A DNA stretch of 64,000 nucleotides from Wolbachia endosymbiont (group B) of Gerris lacustris (GCF_964028355.1 NZ_OZ034761.1:868001-932000), one strand, 5' to 3'; positions 9,727 to 19,056 are shown, numbered from the stretch's first letter. Notes: generated by a model not told the origin, from the letters alone. Program-made: numbers and translations.

Positions 9727-11133
9727 ATGCTACTAAAAACCTTCAAACAATTATTCAACAAGCCAAAAATCAAAAGTTCAGCCTGGGATGCAGCAGGCTC
9801 AGGAAGAAGATTTTTTCACTTTCAACCAGAGTTAGGAAGTATAAACAATTTGCTGTCTCAAAGCCTTGAAACTTTACGTAGTAGATCACGTGATATGGTG
9901 AGAAAAAATCCTTACGCTGCAAATATAATTGATACGATAGTAAGTAACTCTATTGGAACAGGAATAAAACCACAATCAAAAGCAAGAGATGGAGAATTTC
10001 GAAAGAAGGTGCAAGAATTATGGCTAAGATGGACAGATGAAGCAGACAGTAGTGGAGTAAGTGATTTTTATGGATTACAAGCTCTAGTATGCAGAAGTAT
10101 GATAGAGGGAGGAGAATGTTTTGTACGTTTAAGAACGAGAAAGCTGGAAGATAGATTTTCTGTACCACTACAACTGCAAGTACTTGAGTCTGAACATTTA
10201 GACAATAAAACAAATCAAACTTTAGCAAATGGTAATGTAATAAGAAACGGGATTGAGTTTAACAAGCTTGGGCAAAGAGAAGCATATTACTTATTTAGAG
10301 AACATCCAGGCGAAGGCTCATTTGGAGAATCAGTAAGAGTACCAGCAAATGATGTTTTACATATTTATAGACCACTAAGACCTGAGCAAATTAGAGGAGA
10401 GCCATGGCTTTCGAGTATACTGCTAAAGCTCTATGAACTTGATCAATATGATGATGCAGAATTAGTACGAAAAAAGACTGCAGCAATGTTTGCGGGATTT
10501 ATTACGAGACTTGATCCAGAAGCAAATATCATGGGAGAAGGTGAAGCAAGTGAGCAAGGAGTAGCACTATCTGGCCTGGAACCTGGAACAATGCAGCTTT
10601 TAGACCCAGGAGAGGACATAAAATTTTCAGAGCCATCAGATGTTGGAGGAAGTTATGAAGCGTTTATGAGACAGCAACTGAGGGCAATAGCAATAGGTAC
10701 AGGAATAACATATGAGCAGCTAACAGGAGATTTAACAAGCGTTAATTATTCATCGATTCGGGCAGGGTTGATAGAGTTTCGCAGAAGGTGCGCAATGTTA
10801 CAGCATAACGTGATAGTGTTCCAGTTTTGTAGACCTATTTGGAATAGATGGCTAGAATTAGCAGTGCTTTGTGGAGAACTGAGTATAGATGAAAAAGTAG
10901 TAAAAGCAGCGAAAGAAGAAGTAAAATGGATACCACAGGGATTTGATTGGGTGGATCCACTGAAAGACCAGCAATCGCAGCAAATGGCAGTAAGGAATGG
11001 ATTTAAGAGTCGATCGGAAGTAGTATCAGAAATGGGTTACGATGTTGAAGAAATAGATCAAGAAATAGCAGAAGATCAAAAACGTGCAAATAGTCTCAAC
11101 TTAATGTTTGACTCTGATTGTAAAGGATTATGA
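9727..11133 (+). CDS. Phage portal protein (lambda gpB family)
   Basis: The portal dodecamer forms the DNA entry vertex of the capsid. This 468-residue protein has the lambda-family N-terminus (SQSLETLRSRSRDMVRKNPYA) followed by NIIDTIVSNSIGTGIKPQ, a central EHLD and YRPLRPEQIRGEPWL segment, and the C-terminal core motif GTGITYEQLTGDLTSVNYSS. Length is normal and the frame is intact. It starts directly at the stop of the gpW-like gene, and its TGA overlaps the next start (ATGA at 11130-11133), indicating translational coupling in the head operon. Confidence 0.93.
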   Translation: MLLKTFKQLFNKPKIKSSAWDAAGSGRRFFHFQPELGSINNLLSQSLETLRSRSRDMVRKNPYAANIIDTIVSNSIGTGIKPQSKARDGEFRKKVQELWLRWTDEADSSGVSDFYGLQALVCRSMIEGGECFVRLRTRKLEDRFSVPLQLQVLESEHLDNKTNQTLANGNVIRNGIEFNKLGQREAYYLFREHPGEGSFGESVRVPANDVLHIYRPLRPEQIRGEPWLSSILLKLYELDQYDDAELVRKKTAAMFAGFITRLDPEANIMGEGEASEQGVALSGLEPGTMQLLDPGEDIKFSEPSDVGGSYEAFMRQQLRAIAIGTGITYEQLTGDLTSVNYSSIRAGLIEFRRRCAMLQHNVIVFQFCRPIWNRWLELAVLCGELSIDEKVVKAAKEEVKWIPQGFDWVDPLKDQQSQQMAVRNGFKSRSEVVSEMGYDVEEIDQEIAEDQKRANSLNLMFDSDCKGL

Positions 11134-12167
11134 TGCTCTTAGGAAAACCATTAATGCTTGAACCAAGGAGTTTTGAGCTATTGTCATTAAACAATCAAAA
11201 ACATCCCACGTTTAAAAACATAAAGTACTCCATCAAAAGTAACGTAGAAAGAACTGCAATTATAGCAATACATGGAATCTTGACTAAAAAACCAGGTGCG
11301 TTTGATGAAATGCTCGGGATGACATCATATGAGCAAATAGAAGAACAAATCAAACAAGCATTAGCAGATAGTAGCATAGAGACAATTATGCTGGAAATAG
11401 ATAGCCCCGGAGGAGAGGTAAACGGTATATTTGACCTAGCTGACTTTATTTATGAATCAAGAGCAAAAAAGAGGATAATAGCGATAGCAAATGATGATGC
11501 ATACTCTGCTGCATATGCTATAGCTTCAAGCGCTGAGAAGGTATTTGTGAGCAGAACTTCTGGTGTTGGCAGTATTGGAGTAATAGCAAGTCATATAGAT
11601 CAAAGTAGATTTGATGAAAAGCAAGGTATTAAGTACACCACAATCTTTGCTGGTAGTCGAAAGAATGATTTAAACCCACATGAGCCAATGACGTCTGAAA
11701 GTCTGGGAAGCTTACAAAAAGAAGTAGACCGACTATATGAAATGTTTTTGCAGCTAATAGCAAGGAACAGAGGTCTTTCAATTGAAAAGATTCGATCAAC
11801 AGAGGCAGGGCTATATTTTGGGGAGAAAGCAGTAGAAATAGGCCTTGCAGACGGAATGACAATTCTTTCATCTATTAATAAAAACAGGAGTATTGCTATG
11901 AATGAACAAACTACAAATGACCTAGAAACTGATAATTTAACCAAGTATCGTACTGAAGTTCTTGAATTAATACGTTTATGTAATTTATCGAAGATGCCAG
12001 AAAAGATAGGAGAATTTATTGAGCAAAGTGTAAGTGTTGAGCAAGCTAGGGAAGTTTTAATGGAATTACTTGCAGAGAGAACAAAAAAGACAGAGATACT
12101 GAGTGCAATACCACAGAATTCAGGAGAAGAATTGATGATGCAGGTAGCGAAAAGTCGTAGGAGTTAA
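11130..12167 (+). CDS. S49-family capsid maturation protease (lambda gpC-like)
   Basis: This is a 345-residue serine peptidase of the S49/SppA type that processes the head during assembly. It contains MLEIDSPGGEVNG, the nucleophile-region segment DDAYSAAYAIASSA, and GVGSIGVIASHIDQSRF. The ATG overlaps the portal stop. The last 90 residues are hydrophilic and helical and begin at an internal in-frame ATG with its own AGGAG site, as in lambda, where the scaffold Nu3 is made from the 3' part of gene C. The gene is intact. Confidence 0.9.
   Translation: MMLLGKPLMLEPRSFELLSLNNQKHPTFKNIKYSIKSNVERTAIIAIHGILTKKPGAFDEMLGMTSYEQIEEQIKQALADSSIETIMLEIDSPGGEVNGIFDLADFIYESRAKKRIIAIANDDAYSAAYAIASSAEKVFVSRTSGVGSIGVIASHIDQSRFDEKQGIKYTTIFAGSRKNDLNPHEPMTSESLGSLQKEVDRLYEMFLQLIARNRGLSIEKIRSTEAGLYFGEKAVEIGLADGMTILSSINKNRSIAMNEQTTNDLETDNLTKYRTEVLELIRLCNLSKMPEKIGEFIEQSVSVEQAREVLMELLAERTKKTEILSAIPQNSGEELMMQVAKSRRS
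11898..12167 (+). CDS. Possible nested scaffold protein (Nu3-like internal start)
   Basis: An ATG at 11898, in frame with the S49 gene, is preceded by AGGAG at 11886-11890 with 7-nt spacing, one of the better ribosome sites in the head operon. It would make a 89-residue, charged, helical protein (MNEQTTNDLETDNLTKYRTE...). The position and nesting copy the lambda C/Nu3 arrangement. Expression is inferred, not shown. Confidence 0.55.
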   Translation: MNEQTTNDLETDNLTKYRTEVLELIRLCNLSKMPEKIGEFIEQSVSVEQAREVLMELLAERTKKTEILSAIPQNSGEELMMQVAKSRRS

Positions 12168-12179
12168 AGTATTTTTATA

Positions 12180-12212
12180 ACCGCCGTATATAGCATTGAT
12201 AAAAGCGGCGGT
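12180..12212 (+). other. GC-rich hairpin between protease and decoration genes
   Basis: ACCGCCG (12180-12186) pairs perfectly with CGGCGGT (12206-12212) around a 19-base AT-rich loop. No T-run follows, so it is not a classic terminator. It could be an RNA processing or stability element before the highly expressed decoration and capsid genes. Confidence 0.5.
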
Positions 12213-12234
12213 AAGCAGTTAAGGAGAGAAATTT

Positions 12235-12603
12235 ATGAGTTGTATAAGCGAACAAAATAATCTGGGTGACTTATTAAAGTATGAGGCATCAAGTCTATAT
12301 TCAAGAGATCAGATAACAGTAGCAAAAGGGCAGAACCTAAAGCTTGGTACAGTAGTGGCTCTCGATAAAGATAGCATGGTTAAGATAATAAATCCAACTG
12401 CCACAGATGGTACACAAACAGCGATAGGTGCAGTAGTAAGTGATGTAAATGCGACAGAAAATGCTAAAGCAGTAATTATTACTCGTTGTGCAATACTAGC
12501 AGATCATGCGGTTGTGTGGCCAGCAAATATCACTGAAGAGCAGAAAGCTGCAGCAATAAAGCAACTTGAAGCACGAGGGATCATTGTCCGCAAGGGAATT
12601 TAA
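12235..12603 (+). CDS. Phage head decoration protein (lambda gpD family)
   Basis: The 122-residue product matches gpD-type decoration proteins that stabilise expanded capsids. Supporting segments are LLKYEASSLYSRDQITVAKG at the N-terminus, LKLGTVVALDKD, and AVIITRCAILADHAVVWPAN. An AAGGAGAG ribosome site precedes the ATG. It lies between the S49 protease and the major capsid gene, the usual lambda-type order. It is intact. Confidence 0.88.
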   Translation: MSCISEQNNLGDLLKYEASSLYSRDQITVAKGQNLKLGTVVALDKDSMVKIINPTATDGTQTAIGAVVSDVNATENAKAVIITRCAILADHAVVWPANITEEQKAAAIKQLEARGIIVRKGI

Positions 12604-12635
12604 CTAAAATTAATAGGAAAAAAAGGAGAGAAAAA

Positions 12636-12798
12636 ATGCAAAATCCATTTACAAATACAGCATTTAGCATGACGGCACTAACAAATGCGATAAATATATT
12701 GCCGATAAATTATGGACGAGTTGAAAATCTAAATTTGTTTCCAAGTAGGTCAGTAAGATTTAGACATATTACCATAGAAGAACACAACGGAGTATTAA
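12636..12798 (+). pseudogene. Major capsid protein, N-terminal piece
   Basis: The gene opens behind AAAGGAGAG with MQNPFTNTAFSMTALTNAIN, the start of a lambda gpE-type major capsid protein, and runs 54 codons to GVL, where IS630 copy 3 is inserted. Removal of that element and one TAA joins GVL to SLLPTQVPGAPATVGKRG in frame at 13905. Confidence 0.88.
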
Positions 12799-13901
12799 TA
12801 CCAACTCTCATTATTAATGAACCAAATAAGAAGCATTGCAGAGTTGTTTAACCGTGGAAGGGGAAAGAGAGGTAATAAATTTACACAAAGCGCTCTCAAG
12901 CAGAACAATTGTATCGTAGATTTTATTGCGCAAAATGTTCTGTTTTATATATAACCAAAACCTCTCAACAGGATTGAGGTCAGGTGAGTATGGTGGTAGG
13001 TATATAATTTCGATATTTTTAGGTATCTTTAAACTTTTTGACTTATGCCAACTAGCGCAATCCATCACGAGAAAAGCCTTTCGTATTCCTAAATATTGCG
13101 ACATCTGTTCAAGGAATATATTTATACAAGCAGTGTTGACGTTTGGTGCAAATAAGCTAAAATTCTCTCCATTTCTGGGATTAACTGCACTATAGAGATA
13201 AAAATTTTCCCTACCTAATTTTACCTTAACCTGTGTCCTACTGCCTTTTTTAAACCACCCATGTCCAACTTTTGAATGTGTACCAAACCGTGATTCATCG
13301 AAGAAAAATAGCTCTTTTTCAGAATGCATGACAATAGTTTCATTGAGGTTTTTTTTTAAACTCCTCTTGCTTATTTTTATCCTGTCCACTATGAACTGGT
13401 CTTGGTGTGATATATGAGAATTTCATTCTTTGCATATTACGATGTATTGTGGATTTGCTGATATTCAAACCAAATCTTTCTTGGATTCTTATTCTCATTT
13501 CTCTAATAGTAATATTGGGGTTTTCCTCTATCCACACCTCAATTTGTTCAAGTTGACTTTGGTTCAATATAGTTTTTCTACGGCGTTGAGGTGGAGAAAA
13601 TAATTTTTCTTCTCTTCCAAATTTTATGTGCTTTATCCATGTAGTAATTGCCTTTCTCGAAATGCAACATATTTTTGCTACAGCTGTTATACTGTGCTTT
13701 TTTGCTGCAATTACAGCATTTAGTTTTTTTGCAACATACGCATTATTTCTTACTTTCTTCAGCATCTCTTTTGCTGATTCCACCACTTTTTCATCCAATA
13801 ATTTTGATCTTAATGCCATCTAAACCTCGCTATTTTACTTACTCCAGTATGGCTTTTTTTCCATTATTGTCTATTCGTTGCTTGTATAGCGGGAATTGGT
13901 A
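12799..13901 (-). mobile_element. IS630-family element, copy 3 (1103 bp)
   Basis: This is a complete element with TAA duplications at 12796-12798 and 13902-13904, inserted in the major capsid gene in opposite orientation. It belongs to the same sub-lineage as copies 1 and 2. Confidence 0.93.
12814..13819 (-). CDS. IS630 transposase, orfA/orfB with frameshift (copy 3)
   Basis: OrfA is 13340-13819 and orfB ends at 12814. The slip run and DDE motifs are intact. Confidence 0.88.
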
Positions 13902-13904
13902 TAA

Positions 13905-14332
13905 GTTTATTACCAACGCAAGTACCAGGGGCGCCAGCAACAGTAGGAAAAAGAGGAAAAAGAAAGGTAAGAACATTTACGATTCCACATATTCCGCATG
14001 ATGATGTAGTGTTACCAGAGGAAGTACAGGGAATAAGGGCATTTGGATCAGAAAGTGAACTTAAAGCGCTAGCAGACGTAATAACTGACCATTTACAGCT
14101 AATGAGAAACAAACATGCAATAACATTAGAGCATTTGCGAATGGGAGCGCTGAAGGGAATAATTTTAGATGCTGATGGGTCAGAATTATTAAATCTGTAC
14201 AACGAATTTGAAATAACACCAAAAGTAGTAAATTTTGCCCTTGGAACAGCAACAACTGATGTAAAACGTAAGTGTCTGGAAGTATTGCGGCATATAGAAG
14301 ATAACCTAAGTGGTGAATATATGACTGGAATT
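13905..14332 (+). pseudogene. Major capsid protein, middle piece; 3' end missing
   Basis: The frame reads SLLPTQVPGAPATVGKRG and continues RTFTIPHIPHDDVVLPEEVQ, then ALADVITDHLQLMRNKHAIT, up to LSGEYMTGI at 14332, where the terminal repeat of a diverged IS256-type element begins. Together with the first piece this is about 197 residues of a protein that is usually around 330. The remaining third is not found elsewhere in the window, so the capsid gene is permanently broken here. Confidence 0.88.
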
Positions 14333-14774
14333 GGGAGTGTTAAATAAACTGTGTCAAGCCGCATTTTTAGTTCAACTCAATTTTCAGTCTGTTGGGAAAG
14401 AAAATGTCAAGCTGAGACATAGTTAATGCCCAATTAGGCAAAGCTGTAGTCCACTTTTGCTCTACCTTTTTTATAGCACAATATACCTGTTTGTACAAGG
14501 CATTTGTATTAGTAAATGAGCCCTTAGTTTTAGTAAATTTCCTAATTTGTCTATGCAATCCCTCAATTGGATTGGTGGTGTAAATCAGCTTCCTAACTGG
14601 TCCAGAATACTTAAAATAACCAGACAAATTTTCCCAATTGTTTTGCCATGATTTTGTAACCAAGGGATATTTTTCACTCCATTTTTCTTCCAGCTCAAGC
14701 AAATAATTCTCAGCAATCTCTTTACTTGAAGCACGATATATTTTTTTCAAATCATTTATGAAGGGAACGTTCAA
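14333..14774 (-). mobile_element. Diverged IS256-type element, 3' remnant
   Basis: It starts with GGGAGTGTTAAATAAACTGT, a diverged version of the IS256 terminal repeat GGGAACGTTCAAAAAAGTGT. It encodes the last ~130 residues of a transposase that differs from the full copies at scattered positions (LSGYF for LSSYF, FFPNRLK for FFPGRLK, KWTTALP for KWITALP). Element sequence ends at 14762, where IS256 copy A is inserted; the open frame runs 12 bases into that copy. Two distinct IS256 lineages are therefore present. Confidence 0.85.
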
Positions 14775-16099
14775 AAAAGTGTGTCAAACCGCATTTTCAA
14801 TTCAACTCAATTTTTAACCTGCCAGGAAAAAAGATATCAAGTTGAGACATAGTTAAAGCCCAGTTAGGCAAAGCAGTAATCCACTTTTGCTCTACCTTTT
14901 TTATAGCACAATATACCTGTTTGTACAAGGCATTTGTACTGGTAAATGAACCTTTAGTTTTAGTAAATTTTCTGATCTGTCTATGCAACCCCTCAATTGG
15001 ATTGGTGGTGTAAATCATCTTCCTAACTGGCCCAGAATACTTAAAATAACTAGATAAATTTTCCCAATTGTTTTGCCACGATTTTGTAACTAAGGGATAT
15101 TTTTCACTCCATTTTTCTTCCAGCTCAAGCAAATAATTCTCAGCGATTTCTTTACTTGAAGCACGATATATTTTTTTCAAATCATTCATGAAAACTTTTA
15201 CATCTTTGCTAGATACATATTTCAGTGAATTCCTTATCTGATGCACTATACATAGCTGTACTTCTGCTTTAGGAAATACACTATTTATAGCTGTAGGAAA
15301 GCTTTTTAGTCCATCAATGCAGGCAATTAAAATATCTTCTACTCCTCTTTCTTTGAGGTCATTTAGAACTCCCAACCAGAAGTTAGCTCCCTCACTTTCA
15401 GCCAAATAAAAACCTAATACTTCTTTTCTGCCATTTTGATTTATACCCAATATATTATACATGCATTTACTTACGCAATGTCCGTCCTCCTTGACCTTAA
15501 AAAACATGCCATCCATGAACACTATTGGATACACTGATTGCAGTGGACGGCTGCGCCATTCATTGATTATTGGTAGCAATTTATCAGTAATACTGGATAT
15601 CTCTGCTGCTGATATTTTATGGTCATATATTTCCTCAACGTGTGAAGCTATGTCTCTGTATCCCATGCCACTGGCGTATGTACTTAAGACCTTTGCTTCA
15701 AGTTCTGGATGTAGGCTCGTTTGCCTTTTTTTGACTATTTGCGGTTCAAAGTTTCCCTCCCTATCTCTTGGTGTTAGCAGCTCAAATGAACCTGCACTCG
15801 TGCGTAAAGTTTTTGCATTTCTCCCATTTCTTCGGTTATTTTCTTCACTTTTAGCTGACATGTGGCTTTCTATTTCACCTTCCAGACTTGCCTCTAGCAA
15901 CCTTTTTATAAACGGTGTTAATGCTCCATCTCTTCCTGTCAATGGTCTTCCTTCTCGTATAGATGACAGGATATTTGTTTCTAATTCTTTATAATCTACC
16001 AACCCATTAGTTCTATTTGCTTGACTCATATCAAACCTCCATTTTTTATATCAATTTATTACTTTTTTTTCGGTTTGACACACTTTTTTGAACGTTCCC
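14763..16099 (-). mobile_element. IS256-family element, copy A (1337 bp)
   Basis: Terminal repeats starting GGGAACGTTCAAAAAAGTGT bound a 1337-bp element. The flanks differ (TTTATGAA on the left, AATGTGAA on the right), so it does not sit in a simple insertion site. The capsid end and the genes up to the tail fiber are missing across it. Confidence 0.92.
14797..16029 (-). CDS. IS256 (mutator-type) transposase
   Basis: This 410-residue transposase of the IS256/mutator family moves DNA by a DDE mechanism. The catalytic region includes VYPIVFMDGMFFKV (first D), LIACIDGLKSFPTAI (second D) and TTNPIEGLHRQIRKFTK (E). The frame is intact with an AGGAGGTTT-type site on its coding strand before the ATG. 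Three further copies here encode the same protein. Confidence 0.92.
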   Translation of the reverse strand: MSQANRTNGLVDYKELETNILSSIREGRPLTGRDGALTPFIKRLLEASLEGEIESHMSAKSEENNRRNGRNAKTLRTSAGSFELLTPRDREGNFEPQIVKKRQTSLHPELEAKVLSTYASGMGYRDIASHVEEIYDHKISAAEISSITDKLLPIINEWRSRPLQSVYPIVFMDGMFFKVKEDGHCVSKCMYNILGINQNGRKEVLGFYLAESEGANFWLGVLNDLKERGVEDILIACIDGLKSFPTAINSVFPKAEVQLCIVHQIRNSLKYVSSKDVKVFMNDLKKIYRASSKEIAENYLLELEEKWSEKYPLVTKSWQNNWENLSSYFKYSGPVRKMIYTTNPIEGLHRQIRKFTKTKGSFTSTNALYKQVYCAIKKVEQKWITALPNWALTMSQLDIFFPGRLKIELN

Positions 16100-16537
16100 A
16101 ATGTGAACATAAATAAGACAATGGAATTTGTTGGATCATCGTATTCGAGTACGGAGTATGGGGGAGCAGGATTATTTGTGGGAACTCCTGATAACACTAA
16201 TTCTAATAAATCAAGTATTTCAAAAATAGTATGGAAAAATGTTTACCAATACATGAGTTCTGATAGCAAGTTAGCCGGATTTGGTAATGTGGAGATTCCA
16301 GCAGGAAAAACAGTTGCAATATTACTTTACACATCATCTTATCTGTATTCCAGAACACAAGTTAGTCAAGGTATGCTTGCATCAAATTATGTACACAACT
16401 ATGGTCAATTTATTCAGTGGGGGATTTATAACATACGTAGCAATTTTCTCACCACAGGGCTTGAGGTAGATGTGGAAAGGACGCTCAGGGCTTGGCAATG
16501 TCCAGGGTTAGAACGAACTGATCAAATATGGCAATGA
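16100..16537 (+). pseudogene. Probable phage tail-fiber (gpH-like) C-terminal fragment
   Basis: The frame enters from IS256 copy A as NVNINKTMEFVGSS and ends at 16537, so the N-terminus is lost. The 145 residues include NVEIPAGKTVAILLYTSSYL and end RAWQCPGLERTDQIW; I do not recognise a family directly. The gpH call is an inference from gene order: in P2, H (fiber) and G (fiber chaperone) sit just before sheath FI and tube FII, as this and the next gene do here. It could instead be another virion surface protein. Confidence 0.5.
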
Positions 16538-16547
16538 GGAGGAATTT

Positions 16548-17099
16548 GTGACTATTTATATACGTTTTGAAAACCACAAGCAGATTGAAACAACAACACT
16601 TGAAAACAAGCCAACTGGAAATGATTGGTATGAAGCACCAAAGAATTTTGACTGGCAAAAAAGTTATTGTTTAACAGAAGGAGAGAAAATTGTTGAAAGG
16701 AATAAGGAAGATATTGAGCTGGAGTTATTGGAAAATGCGAAACTTTCTGCACTTCGTTTTTATTTTAATAACTATACTAACGAATACGCTGGAAATTCTC
16801 ACCAAAAAGCTAAATCGTATCAAATACAAGAAAAAGCCGCAAAAAGCATTCTAGCAGCACCAGAGTCTATAAGTAAAAAGGATACAGAAATTATAGAACC
16901 ATTAGCAAAAGTCCGTGGTATTACAGTTATTGAAATGGCAAGAATAATTGAAGAAAAAGCAAAAAAAGCAGTAAAAGAAATAATTAAATGTGAAGAGTTG
17001 GAAGACATTACCAAGAAGAAAATTGCAGAAGCCAAAAGTAAAAATGAGCTACAGACTTTGCTAGATGATTTCAGGAAAAAAATACAAAGAAATGGCTGA
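16548..17099 (+). CDS. Possible tail-fiber assembly (gpG-like) protein
   Basis: The product has 183 residues. The start used is at 16548, a GTG behind GAGGAATTT. The N-terminal part (NDWYEAPKNFDWQKSYCLTE) resembles tail-fiber-assembly type proteins; the C-terminal two thirds is charged and helical. Gene order (fiber fragment before, sheath after) matches P2 gene G. Its TGA overlaps the sheath start (ATGGCTGA at 17092-17099), so it is coupled to the tail operon. Family assignment is tentative. Confidence 0.5.
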   Translation: MTIYIRFENHKQIETTTLENKPTGNDWYEAPKNFDWQKSYCLTEGEKIVERNKEDIELELLENAKLSALRFYFNNYTNEYAGNSHQKAKSYQIQEKAAKSILAAPESISKKDTEIIEPLAKVRGITVIEMARIIEEKAKKAVKEIIKCEELEDITKKKIAEAKSKNELQTLLDDFRKKIQRNG

Positions 17100-18276
17100 A
17101 GAATTTTTACATGGCGTAAATGTTATTGAGGTAACCTCAGGAGCAAAGACAGTACGTACAGCTAAATCATCAGTGATAGGTGTAATTGGTACTGCACCTG
17201 AAGCAGATGAGCAAAAATTTCCGCTAAATAAACCAGTGTTAGTTGCAGGAAGCTTAAAGGAAGCAGCAAAGCTCGGAAAGAGTGGCAGTTTACCTTCTGC
17301 AATAAATGGAATATTTTCCCAGATTGGTGCAACAGTAGTAGTTATTCGAGTTAAAGAAAGTGAAAACAGCGATCCAAAGCTCAAAGAAAGTGAAACTATT
17401 CAAAGTATAATCGGTGGAGTTGATAAAGAGACTGGAGAATATCAAGGGATAGAGGCATTTCTCAGCAGTGAAAGTATAGTTCATGTTGCTCCAAGAATAT
17501 TAATTGCATCTCAATTTACTCATCAATTACCAGAAGATGGCAAAAATCCAGTGGTTGCAGCATTAATTTCTATAGCAGAAAAATTAAGAGCTATAATAGT
17601 AGCAGATGGACCAAATACTAATGATGAAGAAGCAATTAAATGGAGAAAAAGTGTAGGCAGCTCAAGAGTTTACGTAGTTGATCCTTGGGTTAAGGTATTT
17701 ATTGAAGGAAAAGAAGAAATCTTGCCATCGAGTCCATTTGTAGCTGGGTTAATAGCTAAGATAGACAGCGAGCAAGGATTTTGGCATTCGCCTTCAAATA
17801 AAGAGATAAATAGTATTGTTGGAACAAGCAGGCCTATTGATTTTACGCTCGGTAATACAAATTGTAGAGCAAACCATTTAAATGAAAATGAAGTAACAAC
17901 GATAATTCATCAAAATAGCTATAGGCTTTGGGGAAATAGAACATGTTCAAACGATTCGAAATGGGCTTTTCTATCAGTAAGGCGCACTGCAGATTTAATT
18001 AACGATAGTTTACTTCGAGCTCATCTCTGGGCAGTTGATCGCAATATCACAAAAACTTATATAGATGATGTGATTGAGGGGGTGAATTCTTACCTTGCAA
18101 GTTTAAAAGCGCAAGGAGCAATTATCAGTGGAAAATGTTATGCAACTCCCGAACTCAATACACCGGCAAATATTGCAAGCGGAAAAGTGTCTTTTGATTT
18201 TGAGTTTACACCGCCATATCCAGCTGAGCAAATAATATTCAGATCCCATCTTGTAAATAATAGTGTAATAAGTTAG
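17092..18276 (+). CDS. Contractile tail sheath protein (P2 gpFI-like)
   Basis: The sheath surrounds the tail tube and contracts on infection. The start at 17092 (MAEEFLHGVNVIEV) is chosen over an upstream GTG/ATG because sheath proteins begin with this 'F.HGV.V.E' motif and AGGAAA lies just before it. Further support comes from KSSVIGVIGTAPEA, ATVVVIRVKE, VKVF and NRTCSNDSKWAFLSVRRTAD, a typical late sheath segment. The 394-residue length is normal and the frame is intact. Confidence 0.93.
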   Translation: MAEEFLHGVNVIEVTSGAKTVRTAKSSVIGVIGTAPEADEQKFPLNKPVLVAGSLKEAAKLGKSGSLPSAINGIFSQIGATVVVIRVKESENSDPKLKESETIQSIIGGVDKETGEYQGIEAFLSSESIVHVAPRILIASQFTHQLPEDGKNPVVAALISIAEKLRAIIVADGPNTNDEEAIKWRKSVGSSRVYVVDPWVKVFIEGKEEILPSSPFVAGLIAKIDSEQGFWHSPSNKEINSIVGTSRPIDFTLGNTNCRANHLNENEVTTIIHQNSYRLWGNRTCSNDSKWAFLSVRRTADLINDSLLRAHLWAVDRNITKTYIDDVIEGVNSYLASLKAQGAIISGKCYATPELNTPANIASGKVSFDFEFTPPYPAEQIIFRSHLVNNSVIS

Positions 18277-18287
18277 GAGAAAGCGAA

Positions 18288-18794
18288 GTGTTACCCAAAA
18301 TACTGAGAAATTTTAACGTATTTGTAGATGGTCGTGGTTATGCAGGAAAAATTGATGAAATAACGCTACCAAAGCTTACCATAAAAACAGAGGAGTACCG
18401 TGCTGGTGGTATGGATATTCCAATAAATATTGACATGGGCATGGAAAAGCTTGAAGCAGATTTCACTTTTGCTGAATACGATACAGAGCTCTTTCGGCTA
18501 TTTGGGTTGATAAATGGAAATTCGGTATCTTTGACGCTCAGAGGTGGAATGCAAGGTAGTGGAAGTAATGATATTGGAGCAGTAATAATCAATTTAAGAG
18601 GCATTTTTAAAGAATTTGATTTTGGTAACTGGAAACCTGCTGAGAAAGCAACGCTGAAATGTACTGTAGCTGCCCATTACTATAAACTTACTATAGGCGG
18701 TAATGAGCTGATAGAAATCGATGCTGAAAATATGATAAGAAAGATAAATGGTGTTGATCAAATGGCCTTGCTACAAACGATTCTAGGGATCTAA
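18288..18794 (+). CDS. Phage major tail tube protein (P2 gpFII-like)
   Basis: The inner tube protein of a contractile tail, 168 residues, begins at a GTG (18288) behind TTAGGAG. Recognisable parts are NFNVFVDGRGYAGKIDEITL at the N-terminus and GGMDIPINIDMGMEKLEADF, both typical of the FII family. It directly follows the sheath, as in P2. It is intact. Confidence 0.92.
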   Translation: MLPKILRNFNVFVDGRGYAGKIDEITLPKLTIKTEEYRAGGMDIPINIDMGMEKLEADFTFAEYDTELFRLFGLINGNSVSLTLRGGMQGSGSNDIGAVIINLRGIFKEFDFGNWKPAEKATLKCTVAAHYYKLTIGGNELIEIDAENMIRKINGVDQMALLQTILGI

Positions 18795-18799
18795 TATGG

Positions 18800-18828
18800 T
18801 TGACAAAATTACATAAAAATGTTAAAAT
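18800..18828 (+). promoter_or_regulatory. Promoter of the RelBE-type pair
   Basis: TTGACA (18800-18805), a 17-bp spacer and TAAAAT (18823-18828) lie just before the antitoxin gene. A consensus promoter inside a tail operon indicates separately expressed cargo. Confidence 0.7.
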
Positions 18829-18855
18829 ATAAGAAATTGTAGGTATATAGTTAAT

Positions 18856-19056
18856 ATGGATTCTAAAGCTCATACAAATTCCATAGAGCAGCTAACTGGT
18901 TTACTTGTTAGTGTAGCACAATCTCAAGACAAGTCCGTTTTAAAGTTATTAACTGAATTAATGGAAGAAGAAATTGAAGATATGGAATTATCTAAGATTG
19001 CTGACGAACGCTATAAAGAAAAGAGGGTTAAACATCAAGATGCCTTCTGGGATTAA
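18856..19056 (+). CDS. Putative antitoxin of a RelBE/ParDE-type pair
   Basis: This is a 66-residue acidic protein (MDSKAHTNSIEQLTGLLVSV..., with MEEEIEDMELSKIADERYKE). The central segment 'LSKIADERYKE' resembles the RelB/StbD-type antitoxin region just before the toxin-binding tail. It overlaps the toxin start by 17 bases and is preceded by its own promoter. It would neutralise the downstream toxin and repress the pair. The assignment rests on size, charge and partner. Confidence 0.68.
   Translation: MDSKAHTNSIEQLTGLLVSVAQSQDKSVLKLLTELMEEEIEDMELSKIADERYKEKRVKHQDAFWD

Noticed and set aside
12180..12212. Terminator between protease and decoration genes
   Set aside because: The stem is good but there is no T-run, and the downstream genes belong to the same operon, so it is listed only as a hairpin.
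15461..15994. 177-residue open frame antisense to the IS256 transposase (repeated in every copy)
   Set aside because: It is a shadow frame of a conserved coding sequence and recurs only because the element recurs.
16100..16537. C-terminal end of the major capsid protein
   Set aside because: It does not look like a gpE-family C-terminus, and gene order next to sheath and tube better fits a fiber gene; the capsid 3' end is treated as missing.
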